A DNA stretch of 64,000 nt, taken from the NCBI RefSeq assembly GCF_014764705.1, contig NZ_JACXXG010000020.1:21800-85799 (forward strand). Direction: 5' to 3'. This stretch comes from Stutzerimonas kunmingensis (GTDB taxonomy: Bacteria > Pseudomonadota > Gammaproteobacteria > Pseudomonadales > Pseudomonadaceae). The number at the start of each line of letters is the position of its first letter. The stretch's first letter is position 1. The notes beneath the pieces were generated by a model that searched no databases, had not been told where the DNA came from, and was given only the letters and a program-made list of their open reading frames with translations. Shown here one piece after another: positions 7,205-17,107 of the stretch. The position numbers and the translations under genes are program-made.

Positions 7205-10125
7205 TCACTCCCCAGGTGCATCGCCGTCGCGACCTTACCGTCGCTTCCCTGTTCGGTTGTGCCGGTGTCCAGCAGGTACACCCGCTCCGAGTCCAGGCCC
7301 ACGTCTACCAGATAGCCCTTTATCGCGGCCGCACGTTCGCGGCTGAGGCGGCGCAGCAACGCTGCACTGTCCCTCCAGGAATCGAGCACGGCCTTGCGCA
7401 TCTGTGCGGCGCGCTCTTCGTCGTCCAGTTCGCGCCACTCGGCTGGCGGCTGCTGCTTGAGGCGACTGCGGTAGATGCCTTCCAGCAACGCGGCCTCGTC
7501 TTCCGCTTCGACCTGGATCTGACTGGCGTCCGCGGGCACCTTGTCGCCACGACGCTGCAGGATTCGATACTGGGTTTCGCGGAACTCTTGCTGTAGGCGT
7601 TGCTCGGCCAGCAGCGCGCCATCGACGGCAGCGGCGCTCATGCCTTCCACCTCCAGGCGTAGAGCCGGACGTTGCTTCAGGGCCGAGGCCAGCGTGTCCA
7701 GACGTTTGCGCGCTTCGCTATCCAGCTCGCTGCTGGCCGGTTCGAAGCCGACATGGCTGAGGTCGGCGTCGCTTCCGCCGGCCAGTCCGGCTATGAACTT
7801 GAATGGCGCCCGGGCTGCGCGAACCACCAGATTGCGCAGCGTCTGCCAGACGATCGGCATGACGCTGAACTGCGGGTCGTTCAGGTTGCCCTGCACCGGC
7901 AATTCGATGGAGATGGTGCCCTTGCTGTCCTTGAGCAGGGCGACCGCCAGCCGAACAGGCAGATCCACGGCATCAGGACTGTCGACCTTCTCGCCAAGCT
8001 GAAGCTGCTCCAGAACGACCTTGTTTTCTGCGTTAAGACGACCCTGCTCAATCCGGTAATGCAGATCCAGATTGAGGCGGCCCTTGCGAATCCGGTAGCC
8101 GGCGAATTTGCCGGAGTAGGGCGTTAGCGTGGTCAACTCGACCTGGCGGAAGCTCGTGGCGATGTCGAGGCTCTGCAGTGGATCGAATGGCGTCAGGCTG
8201 CCCTTGATGCTGACCGGCGCATACTGATCCACCTTGCCGGCGACATTTACCGAGGCGGCTTTCTGCGCGCGGTTGTCCAGGGTGCCGATATCTCCGTTGA
8301 GCGACTGGATGGCGGTGACGAAGGGCGGTCGCAGGCTGAAGTCGGCAAAGTTCGCCGAGCCGTCGGCAATGGCAATGCCGCCGATACGGATAGCCAGCGG
8401 CTCGGAGGAGTCTTGTGCCTGTGCGTTGTCATCCCCAGCCTCACTGCGCTCGACCAGCAGGTCGTTGATGTTGGTGCTCAGGTCCGGGTTGATGATGAAG
8501 CGCGCATAAGGCTGGCTGAGGTCGACGCGCTCGATTGTCAGGCCGCTCGGGTGCTGGTAGTCGAGGCCGCTGAGTTGCAGGCGCTGCCATTTGACGAAAT
8601 CGCGATTGTTGATCGTGTCCAGCGTATGCAGCTGAGTGGCGTCTACGCTGCCCCGAACGCTGAAGGCCAGCGGCTCGGTGGACTTCAGCTCGACCTCGAG
8701 TTCGCTGGCCAGCAGGCCGCTGCGCACTTCCAGATGGACCAGTGGGCTGAGATAGGCCTGGGCGATGCGCAGGTCGATATCTCGCGTGGTCACCGCCAGC
8801 TTGCCGCTCACGGGGCTCATCTGTAGTTGCCCGTTGGCCTGGATGGCGCCTTGCTTGCCGACTCCGGTTTCCAGTTCAAGGGAGAAGGGGCTGGTGCCGA
8901 GGCTGTCGAATTCGCTGATGTTCAGATCTAGCGGGCCCAGCTCCAGCGCGACTTCGTCGTCCGGGACGCGGTCGACGAGATGGACCCGGTAGTCGCGCAA
9001 CTGAGCGTCGCGTAACAACACCTGCCAGGGTACGTTGGCTCCCTTTGCTGTGTCGTCCGTGGCCGGCGCGTCGGCATCTGTCTTGTCGCTGGTCGAGGCG
9101 AACAGTTTCTGCCAGTCGAGTTCTCCGTCCGCTTCCCGGGCCGCCCAGGTTTCCAGATTGCGGCTGCGCAGTTTGCCAATGCTGATCTGCTGCCTGGCCA
9201 GGTCAAGCGACGTTTCGCTCAGCTCGAGTCGCTCCATGCGGATCAGCTTGTGCCCATCAGGGCTGTCGAGGGCCAATGGGCCGAGTGCGGCCTTGGCATT
9301 CTCCAGTCGCAGCGCGAGGTCATCGCTGAGGTCCAGGCGATAGTTCGTGCTGAACTGGAGACTGCCATCCTTGAGTGTCAGCGGCACGGCGTCGCGTACA
9401 TAGGGCCACAGGTCCTTGAGCTGGAGATCGCTGATCTGCAACTGACCGCTGGATGTCAGTGGTTGCAGGCTGATATCGCCCTGCCAGTCGATGCGCCCAC
9501 CGCTCGGCCCGCTGGCTGTTAGACGAGCCTCGGCGCTGCCGTCGCTGCCGTCGCTGCCGTCGCTGCCGTCGCTGCCGTCGCTGCGGGTGGCGAGGTTGTG
9601 CAGTTTGAAATCCAGTGAATCGTAGACCAGGGCAATCGGCTCGCTCGGGCGCTGGTCCAGGAAGGCGAGGCGGCCGCCTGCCAGTTGCAGACGATCCATG
9701 CGCAGCGGGAAGATGTCACCGCCCTCGCTGGTCGTCGGCTCTGATTCAGGCACCTCGAACAGCCGGCTGAGATTGAGCGTGCCATCTTCGGCGAAGCGCA
9801 CCTCGACGTCCGGCTCGATAAGCTCGACATTGGCCAGGTGCAGCGTGCGTTGCCAGAGGCTGTCCCACTGCAGGTCGAGAAAGAGCCGCTCGAAGGCCAG
9901 CTGACGATCGTCCTGCTCGCCGATGCGCAGGCCGAACAGCGAGAGCTCGAGGCTGAACGGGTTGAATTCGATACGTTGCAGGCTGGCCGGCACGGTTGCG
10001 TAGGCCGCAAGCTGCTGATTGGCGATGCGCTGGGCGATACCCGGCAGGATCAGAAAGCCAAGCAGGCTGTAGCAGATCAGCACGAGCGCCACCCCGGTGA
10101 ACGTACGCTTCATTCCATTGGGCAT
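7201..10125 (-). CDS. DUF748 family AsmA-like envelope protein
   Basis: This is a 974-residue protein with one N-terminal membrane segment (about residues 8-28) and a very long periplasmic part rich in beta-strand repeats. That is typical of DUF748/AsmA-like proteins, which are proposed to bridge the periplasm and act in lipid transport or outer-membrane assembly. Near the C-terminus (about 790-850) a segment with FEPASSELDSEARKRLDTLA resembles the start of an OmpA-type peptidoglycan-binding domain. A run of Ser-Asp-Gly repeats near residue 185 is coded by a 9-bp tandem repeat. The gene overlaps the first DUF2845 gene, so the three probably act together. Confidence 0.82.
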   Translation of the reverse strand: MPNGMKRTFTGVALVLICYSLLGFLILPGIAQRIANQQLAAYATVPASLQRIEFNPFSLELSLFGLRIGEQDDRQLAFERLFLDLQWDSLWQRTLHLANVELIEPDVEVRFAEDGTLNLSRLFEVPESEPTTSEGGDIFPLRMDRLQLAGGRLAFLDQRPSEPIALVYDSLDFKLHNLATRSDGSDGSDGSDGSDGSAEARLTASGPSGGRIDWQGDISLQPLTSSGQLQISDLQLKDLWPYVRDAVPLTLKDGSLQFSTNYRLDLSDDLALRLENAKAALGPLALDSPDGHKLIRMERLELSETSLDLARQQISIGKLRSRNLETWAAREADGELDWQKLFASTSDKTDADAPATDDTAKGANVPWQVLLRDAQLRDYRVHLVDRVPDDEVALELGPLDLNISEFDSLGTSPFSLELETGVGKQGAIQANGQLQMSPVSGKLAVTTRDIDLRIAQAYLSPLVHLEVRSGLLASELEVELKSTEPLAFSVRGSVDATQLHTLDTINNRDFVKWQRLQLSGLDYQHPSGLTIERVDLSQPYARFIINPDLSTNINDLLVERSEAGDDNAQAQDSSEPLAIRIGGIAIADGSANFADFSLRPPFVTAIQSLNGDIGTLDNRAQKAASVNVAGKVDQYAPVSIKGSLTPFDPLQSLDIATSFRQVELTTLTPYSGKFAGYRIRKGRLNLDLHYRIEQGRLNAENKVVLEQLQLGEKVDSPDAVDLPVRLAVALLKDSKGTISIELPVQGNLNDPQFSVMPIVWQTLRNLVVRAARAPFKFIAGLAGGSDADLSHVGFEPASSELDSEARKRLDTLASALKQRPALRLEVEGMSAAAVDGALLAEQRLQQEFRETQYRILQRRGDKVPADASQIQVEAEDEAALLEGIYRSRLKQQPPAEWRELDDEERAAQMRKAVLDSWRDSAALLRRLSRERAAAIKGYLVDVGLDSERVYLLDTGTTEQGSDGKVATAMHLGSE
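9541..9585 (-). repeat. 9-bp tandem repeat inside the DUF748 gene
   Basis: Five units of GTCGCTGCC (the last with one change) lie head to tail and encode (Gly-Ser-Asp)n on the minus strand. Because the unit length is a multiple of three, slippage would change protein length without a frameshift. Confidence 0.9.
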
Positions 10126-10210
10126 GACCGGAAGTATTCCTGGCGGATGGTTGCCTTGGAGTATGGCACGCGTACGCGGTTCCCCGAATTGAGCGATACG
10201 GGCAATGCGC

Positions 10211-11227
10211 TCAAAGCCGCAGAATCAGGGTCTTCAGTGGGGGCAACCCATCGCGCGAGGGGAAGTCGGCAGCCGGTGCCAGCGCCTGCCATTCGCGTAC
10301 CGGCCTGCCGGCCTTCTCGGCGCAGCGCAGCACCAGGGGCCGCCACTCATCCATCGATACCTTCGCCAGGTTGTTGCAGCAGATCAGCACCCCATCTTCA
10401 GCGGTTGCCAGCAACGCCGGTTTGAGCAGGCTCTGATAGTCGCGCAGCAGGTCCACCGTGCCGAAGGCGCTGCGTGCCCAGGCGGGCGGATCGAGCAGTA
10501 CCAAATCGAACTGACGTTGTACCAGGCGCGGGTAGTCCGGCAAGGCTCGTCCGCGACGGGCGCTGACCGGCAGACCGGCCAGTTGGCGGATCGCCGGGAA
10601 GTAGTCGGAATGTACGAACTGCATTGGCGGCAGGGAAGGGTTCAGCTCGCCGTTTTCCCGGCCCACTGCCAGGTTGCGCTCGGCGAAATCGACATTCCAG
10701 ACCTCCGCCGCTCCCCCTGCGGCGGCGCACAGGCCGACGCCGCAGGTGTAGGAAAACAGATTGAGCACTGACTTGCCGGCGCTGTGTTGCTTGACCCAGC
10801 CGCGGGCGTTGCGCAGGTCGAGGAACAGCAGAGGGTCCTGCCCGCTGTGGCGACCTCGCACGCGATAGCGCAGGCCCCACTCATGGGCGACCTGATCTTC
10901 CAGCGCCACGTCCTCAGGTTGATGCGCCTGGTTGCTGCGGTCGATCCGTGAATTGCTCTGCGAGCGATCGTTGTAGATGAGCTGGAGCGGTTGCCCGAGA
11001 AAGTCGGTGGCTTCGTCATGGATGCTCTGCAGCGCTTGCGCGTCGAGCGCTTGATGGAAGCTTTGCACCATCAGCTGCGGGCCGTAGCGATCGACCGTCA
11101 AGCCGGCCGCGCCTTCCTGGCTGCCATGGAACAGCCGGTAGCAATCGGTGCCTTGCTGCTGCAATTCGTCGAGCAGTGGGCGGCGGCTATCGAAGGCGGC
11201 GCGCAGCGCCTGGGCGAGGGATGACAT
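10211..11227 (-). CDS. Class I SAM-dependent methyltransferase, RlmI/RlmL-C type
   Basis: The protein has 338 residues from the ATG at 11227; the frame extends 13 codons further but this start gives a normal N-terminus. It shows the pattern of rRNA large-subunit base methyltransferases: an RLFHGSQEGAAGLTVDRYG region near residue 40, the SAM motif NLFSYTCGVGLCA near 170, and LVLLDPPAWA near 250 as the catalytic loop. It lacks an obvious N-terminal PUA domain, so it is not a canonical full-length RlmI. The likely substrate is 23S rRNA, but the target base cannot be read from sequence. Confidence 0.75.
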   Translation of the reverse strand: MSSLAQALRAAFDSRRPLLDELQQQGTDCYRLFHGSQEGAAGLTVDRYGPQLMVQSFHQALDAQALQSIHDEATDFLGQPLQLIYNDRSQSNSRIDRSNQAHQPEDVALEDQVAHEWGLRYRVRGRHSGQDPLLFLDLRNARGWVKQHSAGKSVLNLFSYTCGVGLCAAAGGAAEVWNVDFAERNLAVGRENGELNPSLPPMQFVHSDYFPAIRQLAGLPVSARRGRALPDYPRLVQRQFDLVLLDPPAWARSAFGTVDLLRDYQSLLKPALLATAEDGVLICCNNLAKVSMDEWRPLVLRCAEKAGRPVREWQALAPAADFPSRDGLPPLKTLILRL

Positions 11228-11291
11228 GCGCGGCGACTCGAAATAGAAGGGCGCGCAGTCTATCAAGAATTGCTGCGCTGGTTGCCTGGCG

Positions 11292-12167
11292 CTAGCGTGG
11301 CGGCAGGCCCATGCGTCGACGCGCTCGGTGTACCGAGCCGCTGCGTACGGCCCAGCGCACTACCGGCGCGGTGCTGCGAACCCCGGCGCGGATCAGCTGG
11401 CGTCGGCTTTCGCTCAGTGTCAGTCCAAGCATTTCCTGAGCCCATTCGGGTAAGAGCTCGACACCAGCGTGCAGCATCAGCGCTCCGAAGGGCCTGAGCA
11501 GGGGGCTGGGTGCCGGGGCGGTACGCAGTATCTGCAGGATTTCTAGCGCACGCTCGTCGCTCCGGAGCTGGGGGCTGGTGCGCTCGAGATAAGCCTCGAT
11601 CTGCGCGCGCGAACGCGGCACGTCACCGGCGCCGAGGCGCTCGGCGATCAGCGCCACTTCGGCGTAATAGCGATCCTGCTCGGCAGCGGGTAGATCCGGA
11701 TTGAGGTAGCGCAAGTGGGACTTGAGAAAGCTGCTGACCTCGGCGACGTGCACCCAGGTCAGCAGGTCGGGATCCGACGCGGCGTAGGGACGACCATCCG
11801 GCGCCGTACCGGATACGCCTGCATGAATCCGCTTGACCCGCTCGATCAGTCGGTCGGCATCGGCGTGGCTACCGAAGGTAGTGGCGGAGATGAACTGCCC
11901 GGTGCGCCGCAGGCGGCCGAGCAGGTCCTCGCGAAAATTAGAGTGATCCCACACACCGGACAGCGCCAACGGGTGCAGCGCCTGCAATAGAAGTGCGGAG
12001 ATTCCGCCAACCATCATCGAGGTGAAGTCGCCATGCACGCACCAGCACACGGACTCAGGCCCGAACAGGCCGGGATCGCCCGGAGGATTTTCGTAATCGA
12101 CACCGCCGATCGCCAGCCCGGTAAGGCTGAGCACGCGGGTTTCGATATGACGGCGAATGAATTCCAT
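11292..12167 (-). CDS. DUF2236 / MpaB-like oxygenase-family protein
   Basis: The protein has 291 residues from the ATG at 12167, beginning MEFIRRHIETRVLS. An open frame extends further upstream but overlaps the 3' end of pgi. Features match DUF2236: GPESVCWCVHGDFTSMMVGG near the N-terminus, LLQALHPLALSGVWDHS, and WVHVAEVSSFL mid-protein, with conserved histidines likely to bind haem or iron. Some relatives (latex-clearing protein, MpaB) are oxygenases, but the substrate here is unknown. Confidence 0.75.
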   Translation of the reverse strand: MEFIRRHIETRVLSLTGLAIGGVDYENPPGDPGLFGPESVCWCVHGDFTSMMVGGISALLLQALHPLALSGVWDHSNFREDLLGRLRRTGQFISATTFGSHADADRLIERVKRIHAGVSGTAPDGRPYAASDPDLLTWVHVAEVSSFLKSHLRYLNPDLPAAEQDRYYAEVALIAERLGAGDVPRSRAQIEAYLERTSPQLRSDERALEILQILRTAPAPSPLLRPFGALMLHAGVELLPEWAQEMLGLTLSESRRQLIRAGVRSTAPVVRWAVRSGSVHRARRRMGLPPR

Positions 12168-12304
12168 GGTGACAGCGCTGTTGGCTTGGCAAGCGGCGAT
12201 GTTACCTGAACAGACGCAGAGGGCTCGCCAATTGGCGGTGGTAACGGGGGAAGGAGGAGAGACCGGACAGCAGCGCCGCACTGTTGTCCGGTCGAGCGGC
12301 GATA

Positions 12305-13969
12305 TCAGCCGCGGTGGCGGCCGCGGAAGAAGTCGATCAGGCCCTGGGTGGAGGCATCCTCTGCGGGCGCAGCATCGAAGCGGGTCATCTGGTTGTAGAC
12401 GGCCTTGCCCAGATCCTTGCCGAGCTCCACGCCCCACTGATCGAAGGAGTTGATCCCCCAGATCACGCCTTGTACGAAGACCTTGTGCTCGTACAGCGCG
12501 ATCAGTGCGCCGAGGCGGCCGGGGCTGATGGTTTCCATCACCACGGTGTTGCTCGGGCGGTTGCCGGGGATCACCTTGTGCGGGGCGAGACGCTGCACCT
12601 CGGCCTCGCTGAGGCCCTTGGCGCGCAGTTCAGCCTCGGCCTCTTCGCGCGTCTTGCCGCGCATCAAGGCCTGGCTCTGCGACAGGCAGTTGGCGTAGAG
12701 CCACTCGTGGTGATCGGCGACAGGGTTGTGGCTGACCACGGGCACGATGAAGTCGGCCGGGATCAGCGGTGTGCCCTGGTGCAGCAGCTGGTGGTAGGCG
12801 TGTTGGCCGTTACAGCCGACACCGCCCCAGATCACCGGGCCGGTGGTGCAGGACACCGGTGTGCCGTCCTGGCGCACACTCTTGCCGTTGGACTCCATGT
12901 CCATCTGCTGCAGGTGTTTGACGAAGTTGCGCAGGTAGTGGTCGTAAGGCAGGAACGCGTAGCTCTGTGCACCCCAGAAGTTGTGGTACCAGACGCCGAG
13001 CATCGCCAGCAGCACCGGCATGTTGCTTTCGAACGGCTCGCTGAGGAAATGCTGGTCCATGCTGTAGGCGCCGGACAGCAGATCCTTGAAGTTGGACATG
13101 CCGATCGCCAGGGCGATGGGCAAGCCGATCGCCGACCACAGCGAATAGCGACCGCCGACCCAGTCCCACATCGGAAAGATGTTCTTTTCGCGGATACCGA
13201 ATTCGACCGCCGCCTGCTTGTTGCTGGTGACGGCGATGAAGTGGCGGTAGAGCTTCTCTTCGGTGCCGCCCTTGCCCAGATACCAGGTGCGTGCGGCCTG
13301 GGCGTTCTTCAGCGTCTCGAGGGTGCCGAACGTCTTGCTGGAGATGATGAACAGCGTGGTTTCGACATTCAGCTTGGCGGTCACTTCGCGGAATTCGCTG
13401 CCGTCGATGTTCGCCAGGTAGTGCGTGCGTACGCCGTGCTGGGTGAACGGCAACAGCGCCTCGGATACCAGCTGCGGGCCGAGGAACGAGCCGCCGATGC
13501 CGATGTTCACTACGTCGGTGATGGTCTTGTCGCTGAAGCCGCGCCACAGGTTGTTGTGGATGCGGGTGACGATGTCGGTCATCTGCGCCAGCGCGGTGTG
13601 CACGTCACGCATGATGTTCTTGCCGTCGACCATCACCGATTCGCCCATCGGGCGGCGCAGGGCGGTGTGCAGCACGGGACGGTTTTCCGAGGCGTTGATG
13701 CGCTCGCCTTCGAACATCGCATGGGCTGCCTGCTCGACGCCGGCCTCGCGGGCCAGGTTCACCAGCAGGGTGCGAGTCTCGGGCGTGATGAGGTTCTTCG
13801 AGTAGTCGAGAAACAGGCCGCTGCAGGAAACCGACAGATCATCGAAGCGCGTCGGGTCGGCCTTGAATGCTTCGCGCATGCTGAAGTTCTGCATGGCCAG
13901 GCGGTGTTCTTCCAGGGCCTTCCAGGACGGCAGGCCGGTGACATCGAGCGGATGCTGGTAGTAGCTCAT
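12305..13969 (-). CDS. pgi: Glucose-6-phosphate isomerase
   Basis: Pgi interconverts glucose-6-phosphate and fructose-6-phosphate in the cytoplasm. In pseudomonads it mostly works toward gluconeogenesis and the Entner-Doudoroff cycle. The 554-residue length fits the bacterial family. Signature segments are visible: GIGGSFLGP (near 155), [15 protein letters not shown] (near 210), the [13 protein letters not shown] signature and the C-terminal [11 protein letters not shown] motif. It lies after panD on the same strand, separated by the panD terminator, so it probably has its own promoter. Confidence 0.97.
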   Translation of the reverse strand: MSYYQHPLDVTGLPSWKALEEHRLAMQNFSMREAFKADPTRFDDLSVSCSGLFLDYSKNLITPETRTLLVNLAREAGVEQAAHAMFEGERINASENRPVLHTALRRPMGESVMVDGKNIMRDVHTALAQMTDIVTRIHNNLWRGFSDKTITDVVNIGIGGSFLGPQLVSEALLPFTQHGVRTHYLANIDGSEFREVTAKLNVETTLFIISSKTFGTLETLKNAQAARTWYLGKGGTEEKLYRHFIAVTSNKQAAVEFGIREKNIFPMWDWVGGRYSLWSAIGLPIALAIGMSNFKDLLSGAYSMDQHFLSEPFESNMPVLLAMLGVWYHNFWGAQSYAFLPYDHYLRNFVKHLQQMDMESNGKSVRQDGTPVSCTTGPVIWGGVGCNGQHAYHQLLHQGTPLIPADFIVPVVSHNPVADHHEWLYANCLSQSQALMRGKTREEAEAELRAKGLSEAEVQRLAPHKVIPGNRPSNTVVMETISPGRLGALIALYEHKVFVQGVIWGINSFDQWGVELGKDLGKAVYNQMTRFDAAPAEDASTQGLIDFFRGRHRG

Positions 13970-14271
13970 GGTGATGCGGCTTCCTTTGCTTTGACAGGCC
14001 GCTGGACCCCTGCAGTTGCACGCGCAGGCGCGCGTTGGTCGCGACGGGATTCAGTAATGTGTATGACCGTGCGGGCGCGCCGGCACTCCTCCTGAATGCT
14101 GCGGATGCTGGCCGAACCCGGCTTTCACCGAGCCGGTGAAGGCACATCCTATGCCATCAGAGTCAGCTCAGACAGGGGAAACCCCCACTCCGTTCCGGGC
14201 CATTGCCTTCTATTCTGCCCGGGCCTGTGCTTTGGTTCGTCCACCTATCGGCCGTTCAGCCATGTTCAAAC
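13970..14271. other. pgi upstream region
   Basis: This stretch between pgi and the panD terminator has no convincing gene. A hairpin TTCACC-GAGCC-GGTGAA lies near 14126-14142. The pgi promoter must be here, but no clear -35/-10 pair stood out. Confidence 0.4.
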
Positions 14272-14304
14272 GAAAAAGCCCGAAGTGCAGAACACTTCGG
14301 GCTT
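14272..14304 (-). terminator. Rho-independent terminator after panD
   Basis: The arms AAGCCCGAAGTG and CACTTCGGGCTT form a perfect 12-bp stem with a five-base loop. On the minus strand the stem is followed by TTTTT, so it ends the pan transcript before pgi. Confidence 0.9.
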
Positions 14305-14330
14305 CTATTCGACGACACCTGAACGGTGAC

Positions 14331-14711
14331 TCAGGCGACCTGTACCGGGATGGCGTTGCTGGTATGGCTCAGCTCGCCGTCGGCGCCCATGTACAGCACA
14401 TGCGGTTTGAAATTGGCCAGCTCGGCCTCGCTGTAGTGGGCGTAGGCACAGATGATCAGGCGATGACCGACACCGGCCTTGTGAGCAGCGGCACCGTTGA
14501 CCGAGATGATCTTCGAACCTTCCTCGCCGCGGATGGCGTAGGTGGTGAAGCGCTCGCCATTGTCGACGTTGTAGATCTGGATCTGTTCGTATTCACGGAT
14601 GCCGGCCAGGTCCAGCCACTCGCCGTCGATGGCGCAGGAACCTTCATAATCGAGCACCGAGTGAGTTACCTGGGCGCGGTGCAGTTTGGCCTTGAGCATG
14701 ATGGCGTGCAT
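14331..14711 (-). CDS. panD: Aspartate 1-decarboxylase
   Basis: PanD makes beta-alanine from L-aspartate for pantothenate synthesis. The 126 residues match the family. It is a pyruvoyl enzyme that cleaves itself between Gly and Ser; the site is visible as YEGSCAID near residue 25. The catalytic tyrosine region [11 protein letters not shown] is also present. It follows panC by about 80 bases in the same direction. Confidence 0.97.
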   Translation of the reverse strand: MHAIMLKAKLHRAQVTHSVLDYEGSCAIDGEWLDLAGIREYEQIQIYNVDNGERFTTYAIRGEEGSKIISVNGAAAHKAGVGHRLIICAYAHYSEAELANFKPHVLYMGADGELSHTSNAIPVQVA

Positions 14712-14794
14712 GGCAGGGTCCTCCGGGTGCGCAAGCGGCGCAGAGTGTGCCTTAAGCCTTGAACGTGATCAAGGCTGCGGGCAAATGGCTGGGA

Positions 14795-15655
14795 TCAGGC
14801 CGATGTGTGGATGTCCACCAGCAGGTTGTCGATCAGCCGCGTCTTGCCCAGGTAGGCGGCGGCGAGGATGACCAGCTCGGTGGAGCGCTCGCTGACCGGT
14901 TGCAGGTCGATTGCGTTGCGAATCTCCAGATAGTCCGGGCGCAGGCCAGCAGCCTGCAAAGCGCTCAGGCCTTCGGCGATCAGCGCCGGGTAGTCGCGGC
15001 GACCGCCCCGGATCGCTACGTCCAGCTGGCTCAGGGTGCGGTACAGCGACGGAGCCGTGGCGCGCTCGTCTGCACTCAGATAGCCGTTGCGTGAAGACAG
15101 CGCCAGGCCGTCGGCGGCGCGAACGATCGGCTCCGAGAGGATCTGCACTGGCATGTTCAGATCGCGGACCATGGTGCGGATCACCGCCAGCTGCTGGAAG
15201 TCTTTCTGACCGAATACGGCGAGGTCCGGTAGCACCATGTTGAACAGCTTGCTGACCACGGTGGAGACACCGTCGAAATGCCCGGGGCGGCTGCCACCGC
15301 AGAGACCTTCGGAAACGCCGGGCACGCGAACGATGGTCTGCTGGGCCTGGCCGTGCGGATACATCTCTTCGACGCTCGGCGCAAAGAGCAGGTGGCAGCC
15401 GGCTTCGAACAGCTTGTCCTGATCCGCAGCGAGGGTGCGCGGGTAGTTGTCCAGGTCTTCGTTGGGGCCGAACTGCAGTGGATTGACGAAGATGCTGGCG
15501 ACCACGAAGTCGGCGCGCTGCCCGGCCTTCTTCACCAGCGCTATGTGACCGGCGTGCAGGTTGCCCATGGTCGGTACGAAGCCGATGCGCTTGCCTTCCC
15601 CACGGGCGCGGGACACTGCGGCACGCAGGTCGGCGATGGTCTTGACGATGTTCAT
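14795..15655 (-). CDS. panC: Pantoate--beta-alanine ligase
   Basis: PanC condenses pantoate with beta-alanine using ATP to form pantothenate. The 286 residues show the nucleotidyltransferase motifs [15 protein letters not shown] (HIGH-type), [31 protein letters not shown] and ALSSRNGYL (KMSKS-like). Its ATG overlaps the panB stop by four bases, so the two are translationally coupled. Confidence 0.97.
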   Translation of the reverse strand: MNIVKTIADLRAAVSRARGEGKRIGFVPTMGNLHAGHIALVKKAGQRADFVVASIFVNPLQFGPNEDLDNYPRTLAADQDKLFEAGCHLLFAPSVEEMYPHGQAQQTIVRVPGVSEGLCGGSRPGHFDGVSTVVSKLFNMVLPDLAVFGQKDFQQLAVIRTMVRDLNMPVQILSEPIVRAADGLALSSRNGYLSADERATAPSLYRTLSQLDVAIRGGRRDYPALIAEGLSALQAAGLRPDYLEIRNAIDLQPVSERSTELVILAAAYLGKTRLIDNLLVDIHTSA

Positions 15656-16452
15656 GCGGAGAAACCGTGTTCGACGGCGGGGAATTCGGTGGCCTTGACG
15701 GCCTTCACGTAGCCGGCGATGGCGGATGGGATGTCACCGTGCTCACGCATGAAGTTCTTGACGAACTTCGGTACGCGGCCACCGAGCGAGAGCCCGAGCA
15801 TATCGTGCAACACCAGCACCTGGCCGTCGGTGTCGCTGCCGGCGCCGATGCCGATCACCGGAATCTGCACCGCCCGGGTGATGCGCGCAGCCAGTTCGCT
15901 GGGTACGCATTCGAGCAGCAGCATGGCTGCACCGGCGGCTTCCAGCGCCTTGGCGTCCTCCAGCATCTGAAGTGCCTGGGCTTCCTCGCGGCCTTGTACC
16001 TTGTAACCGCCGAAGATGTTGACCGCCTGTGGCGTCAGGCCCATGTGTGCGCAGACTGGAATTCCACGCTCGGCCAGCAGGCGGATCGACTCGGCCAGCC
16101 AGGCAGTGCCTTCCAGCTTGATCATGTGTGCGCCAGCCTGCATCAGCACGGCCGAATTGTTCAGGGTCTGCTCGGTGGTGGCGTTGGCCATGAACGGCAG
16201 GTCGGCGACGATCATCGCGCCACGATTACCGCGTTTGACGCTGGCGGTGTGATAGGCCATATCGGCAACGGTGACCGGCAGGGTGCTGTCGTGACCTTGC
16301 AGGACCATGCCGAGTGAATCGCCGATCAGAAGCATCTCGACGCCCGCATCGCAGGCGGTCTTGGCGAAGGTGGCGTCATAGCAGGTGAGCATGACGATCT
16401 TTTCGCCCTTCTGCTTGAGCCCTTGCAGCGTGGTCAGGGTTACGTCTGGCAT
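15652..16452 (-). CDS. panB: 3-methyl-2-oxobutanoate hydroxymethyltransferase
   Basis: PanB transfers a hydroxymethyl group from 5,10-methylene-tetrahydrofolate to alpha-ketoisovalerate to give ketopantoate. From the ATG at 16452 it has 266 residues starting [10 protein letters not shown], the usual family length; the longer open frame adds a basic, unconserved extension. Metal and substrate motifs include [32 protein letters not shown] and IPVIGIGAG. It leads panB-panC-panD, with folK upstream in the same direction. Confidence 0.97.
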   Translation of the reverse strand: MPDVTLTTLQGLKQKGEKIVMLTCYDATFAKTACDAGVEMLLIGDSLGMVLQGHDSTLPVTVADMAYHTASVKRGNRGAMIVADLPFMANATTEQTLNNSAVLMQAGAHMIKLEGTAWLAESIRLLAERGIPVCAHMGLTPQAVNIFGGYKVQGREEAQALQMLEDAKALEAAGAAMLLLECVPSELAARITRAVQIPVIGIGAGSDTDGQVLVLHDMLGLSLGGRVPKFVKNFMREHGDIPSAIAGYVKAVKATEFPAVEHGFSA

Positions 16453-16579
16453 GAATGCCGTCCTCTTCGAGCCTCGGAGGTCAGGGTTGCCGCGCGGCGC
16501 ACCGGTTGGGTGCATGGGGCCGCGGATGGCAGAGGGCGCTTATAGTCCCGGCGGCGACAGAGTAAGTCAATCGCGAGTG

Positions 16580-17107
16580 TTACCCGCGCGTTACGTTCGT
16601 TACCGCGGCGGTGACACCGTCATCGCCAAGCCGCTCGAGACCGCTGAAGGGGCAGGCAGCGAGCAGGTCGACGAGTCGGCGACCATCGGCCAGCAGCAAC
16701 TCCGCCGGAGCGACTTCAGCGAGCGGGTAGAGCACGAATGCGCGGGCTTGCAGGTGATAATGCGGAACCTGCAGACGGGGTTCGGCGATCAGGCGATCGC
16801 CGAACAGCAGGATGTCCAGATCCAGCGTACGCGGGCCCCAGCGCTCCGCCTTGCGCTCGCGACCCTGGGCCTGCTCGATGCGTTGCAGGGCGTCGAGCAG
16901 ATCGAGCGGCGCGAGACTGGTGTCCAGAGCGGCTACGGCGTTGACGTAACGTGGTTGGTCGGCTGGTCCGAGTGGGTCGCTGGCATAGAGTGACGATACT
17001 GCTGCGAGACTGCTCTGTGGCAAGTCAGCCAGCGCTTGCAGGGCGCCGCGCAGTTGCTTTTGCGGATCGGCCAGGTTGCTGCCCAGGCCGATGTAGACGC
17101 GTTCCAT
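16580..17107 (-). CDS. folK: 2-amino-4-hydroxy-6-hydroxymethyldihydropteridine pyrophosphokinase
   Basis: HPPK transfers pyrophosphate from ATP to the pterin in folate synthesis. The 175 residues include the IGLGSNLADP N-terminus and the signature RWGPRTLDLDILLFGD near residue 90. The start codon directly abuts the pcnB stop (TAAATG), so pcnB and folK are translationally coupled. Folate made here also feeds PanB, encoded downstream. Confidence 0.96.
   Translation of the reverse strand: MERVYIGLGSNLADPQKQLRGALQALADLPQSSLAAVSSLYASDPLGPADQPRYVNAVAALDTSLAPLDLLDALQRIEQAQGRERKAERWGPRTLDLDILLFGDRLIAEPRLQVPHYHLQARAFVLYPLAEVAPAELLLADGRRLVDLLAACPFSGLERLGDDGVTAAVTNVTRG

Noticed and set aside
12284..14095. 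Long plus-strand open frame (603 codons) over pgi
   Set aside because: It lies fully antisense to a clear glucose-6-phosphate isomerase gene and has no family resemblance; long antisense frames are expected in GC-rich DNA.
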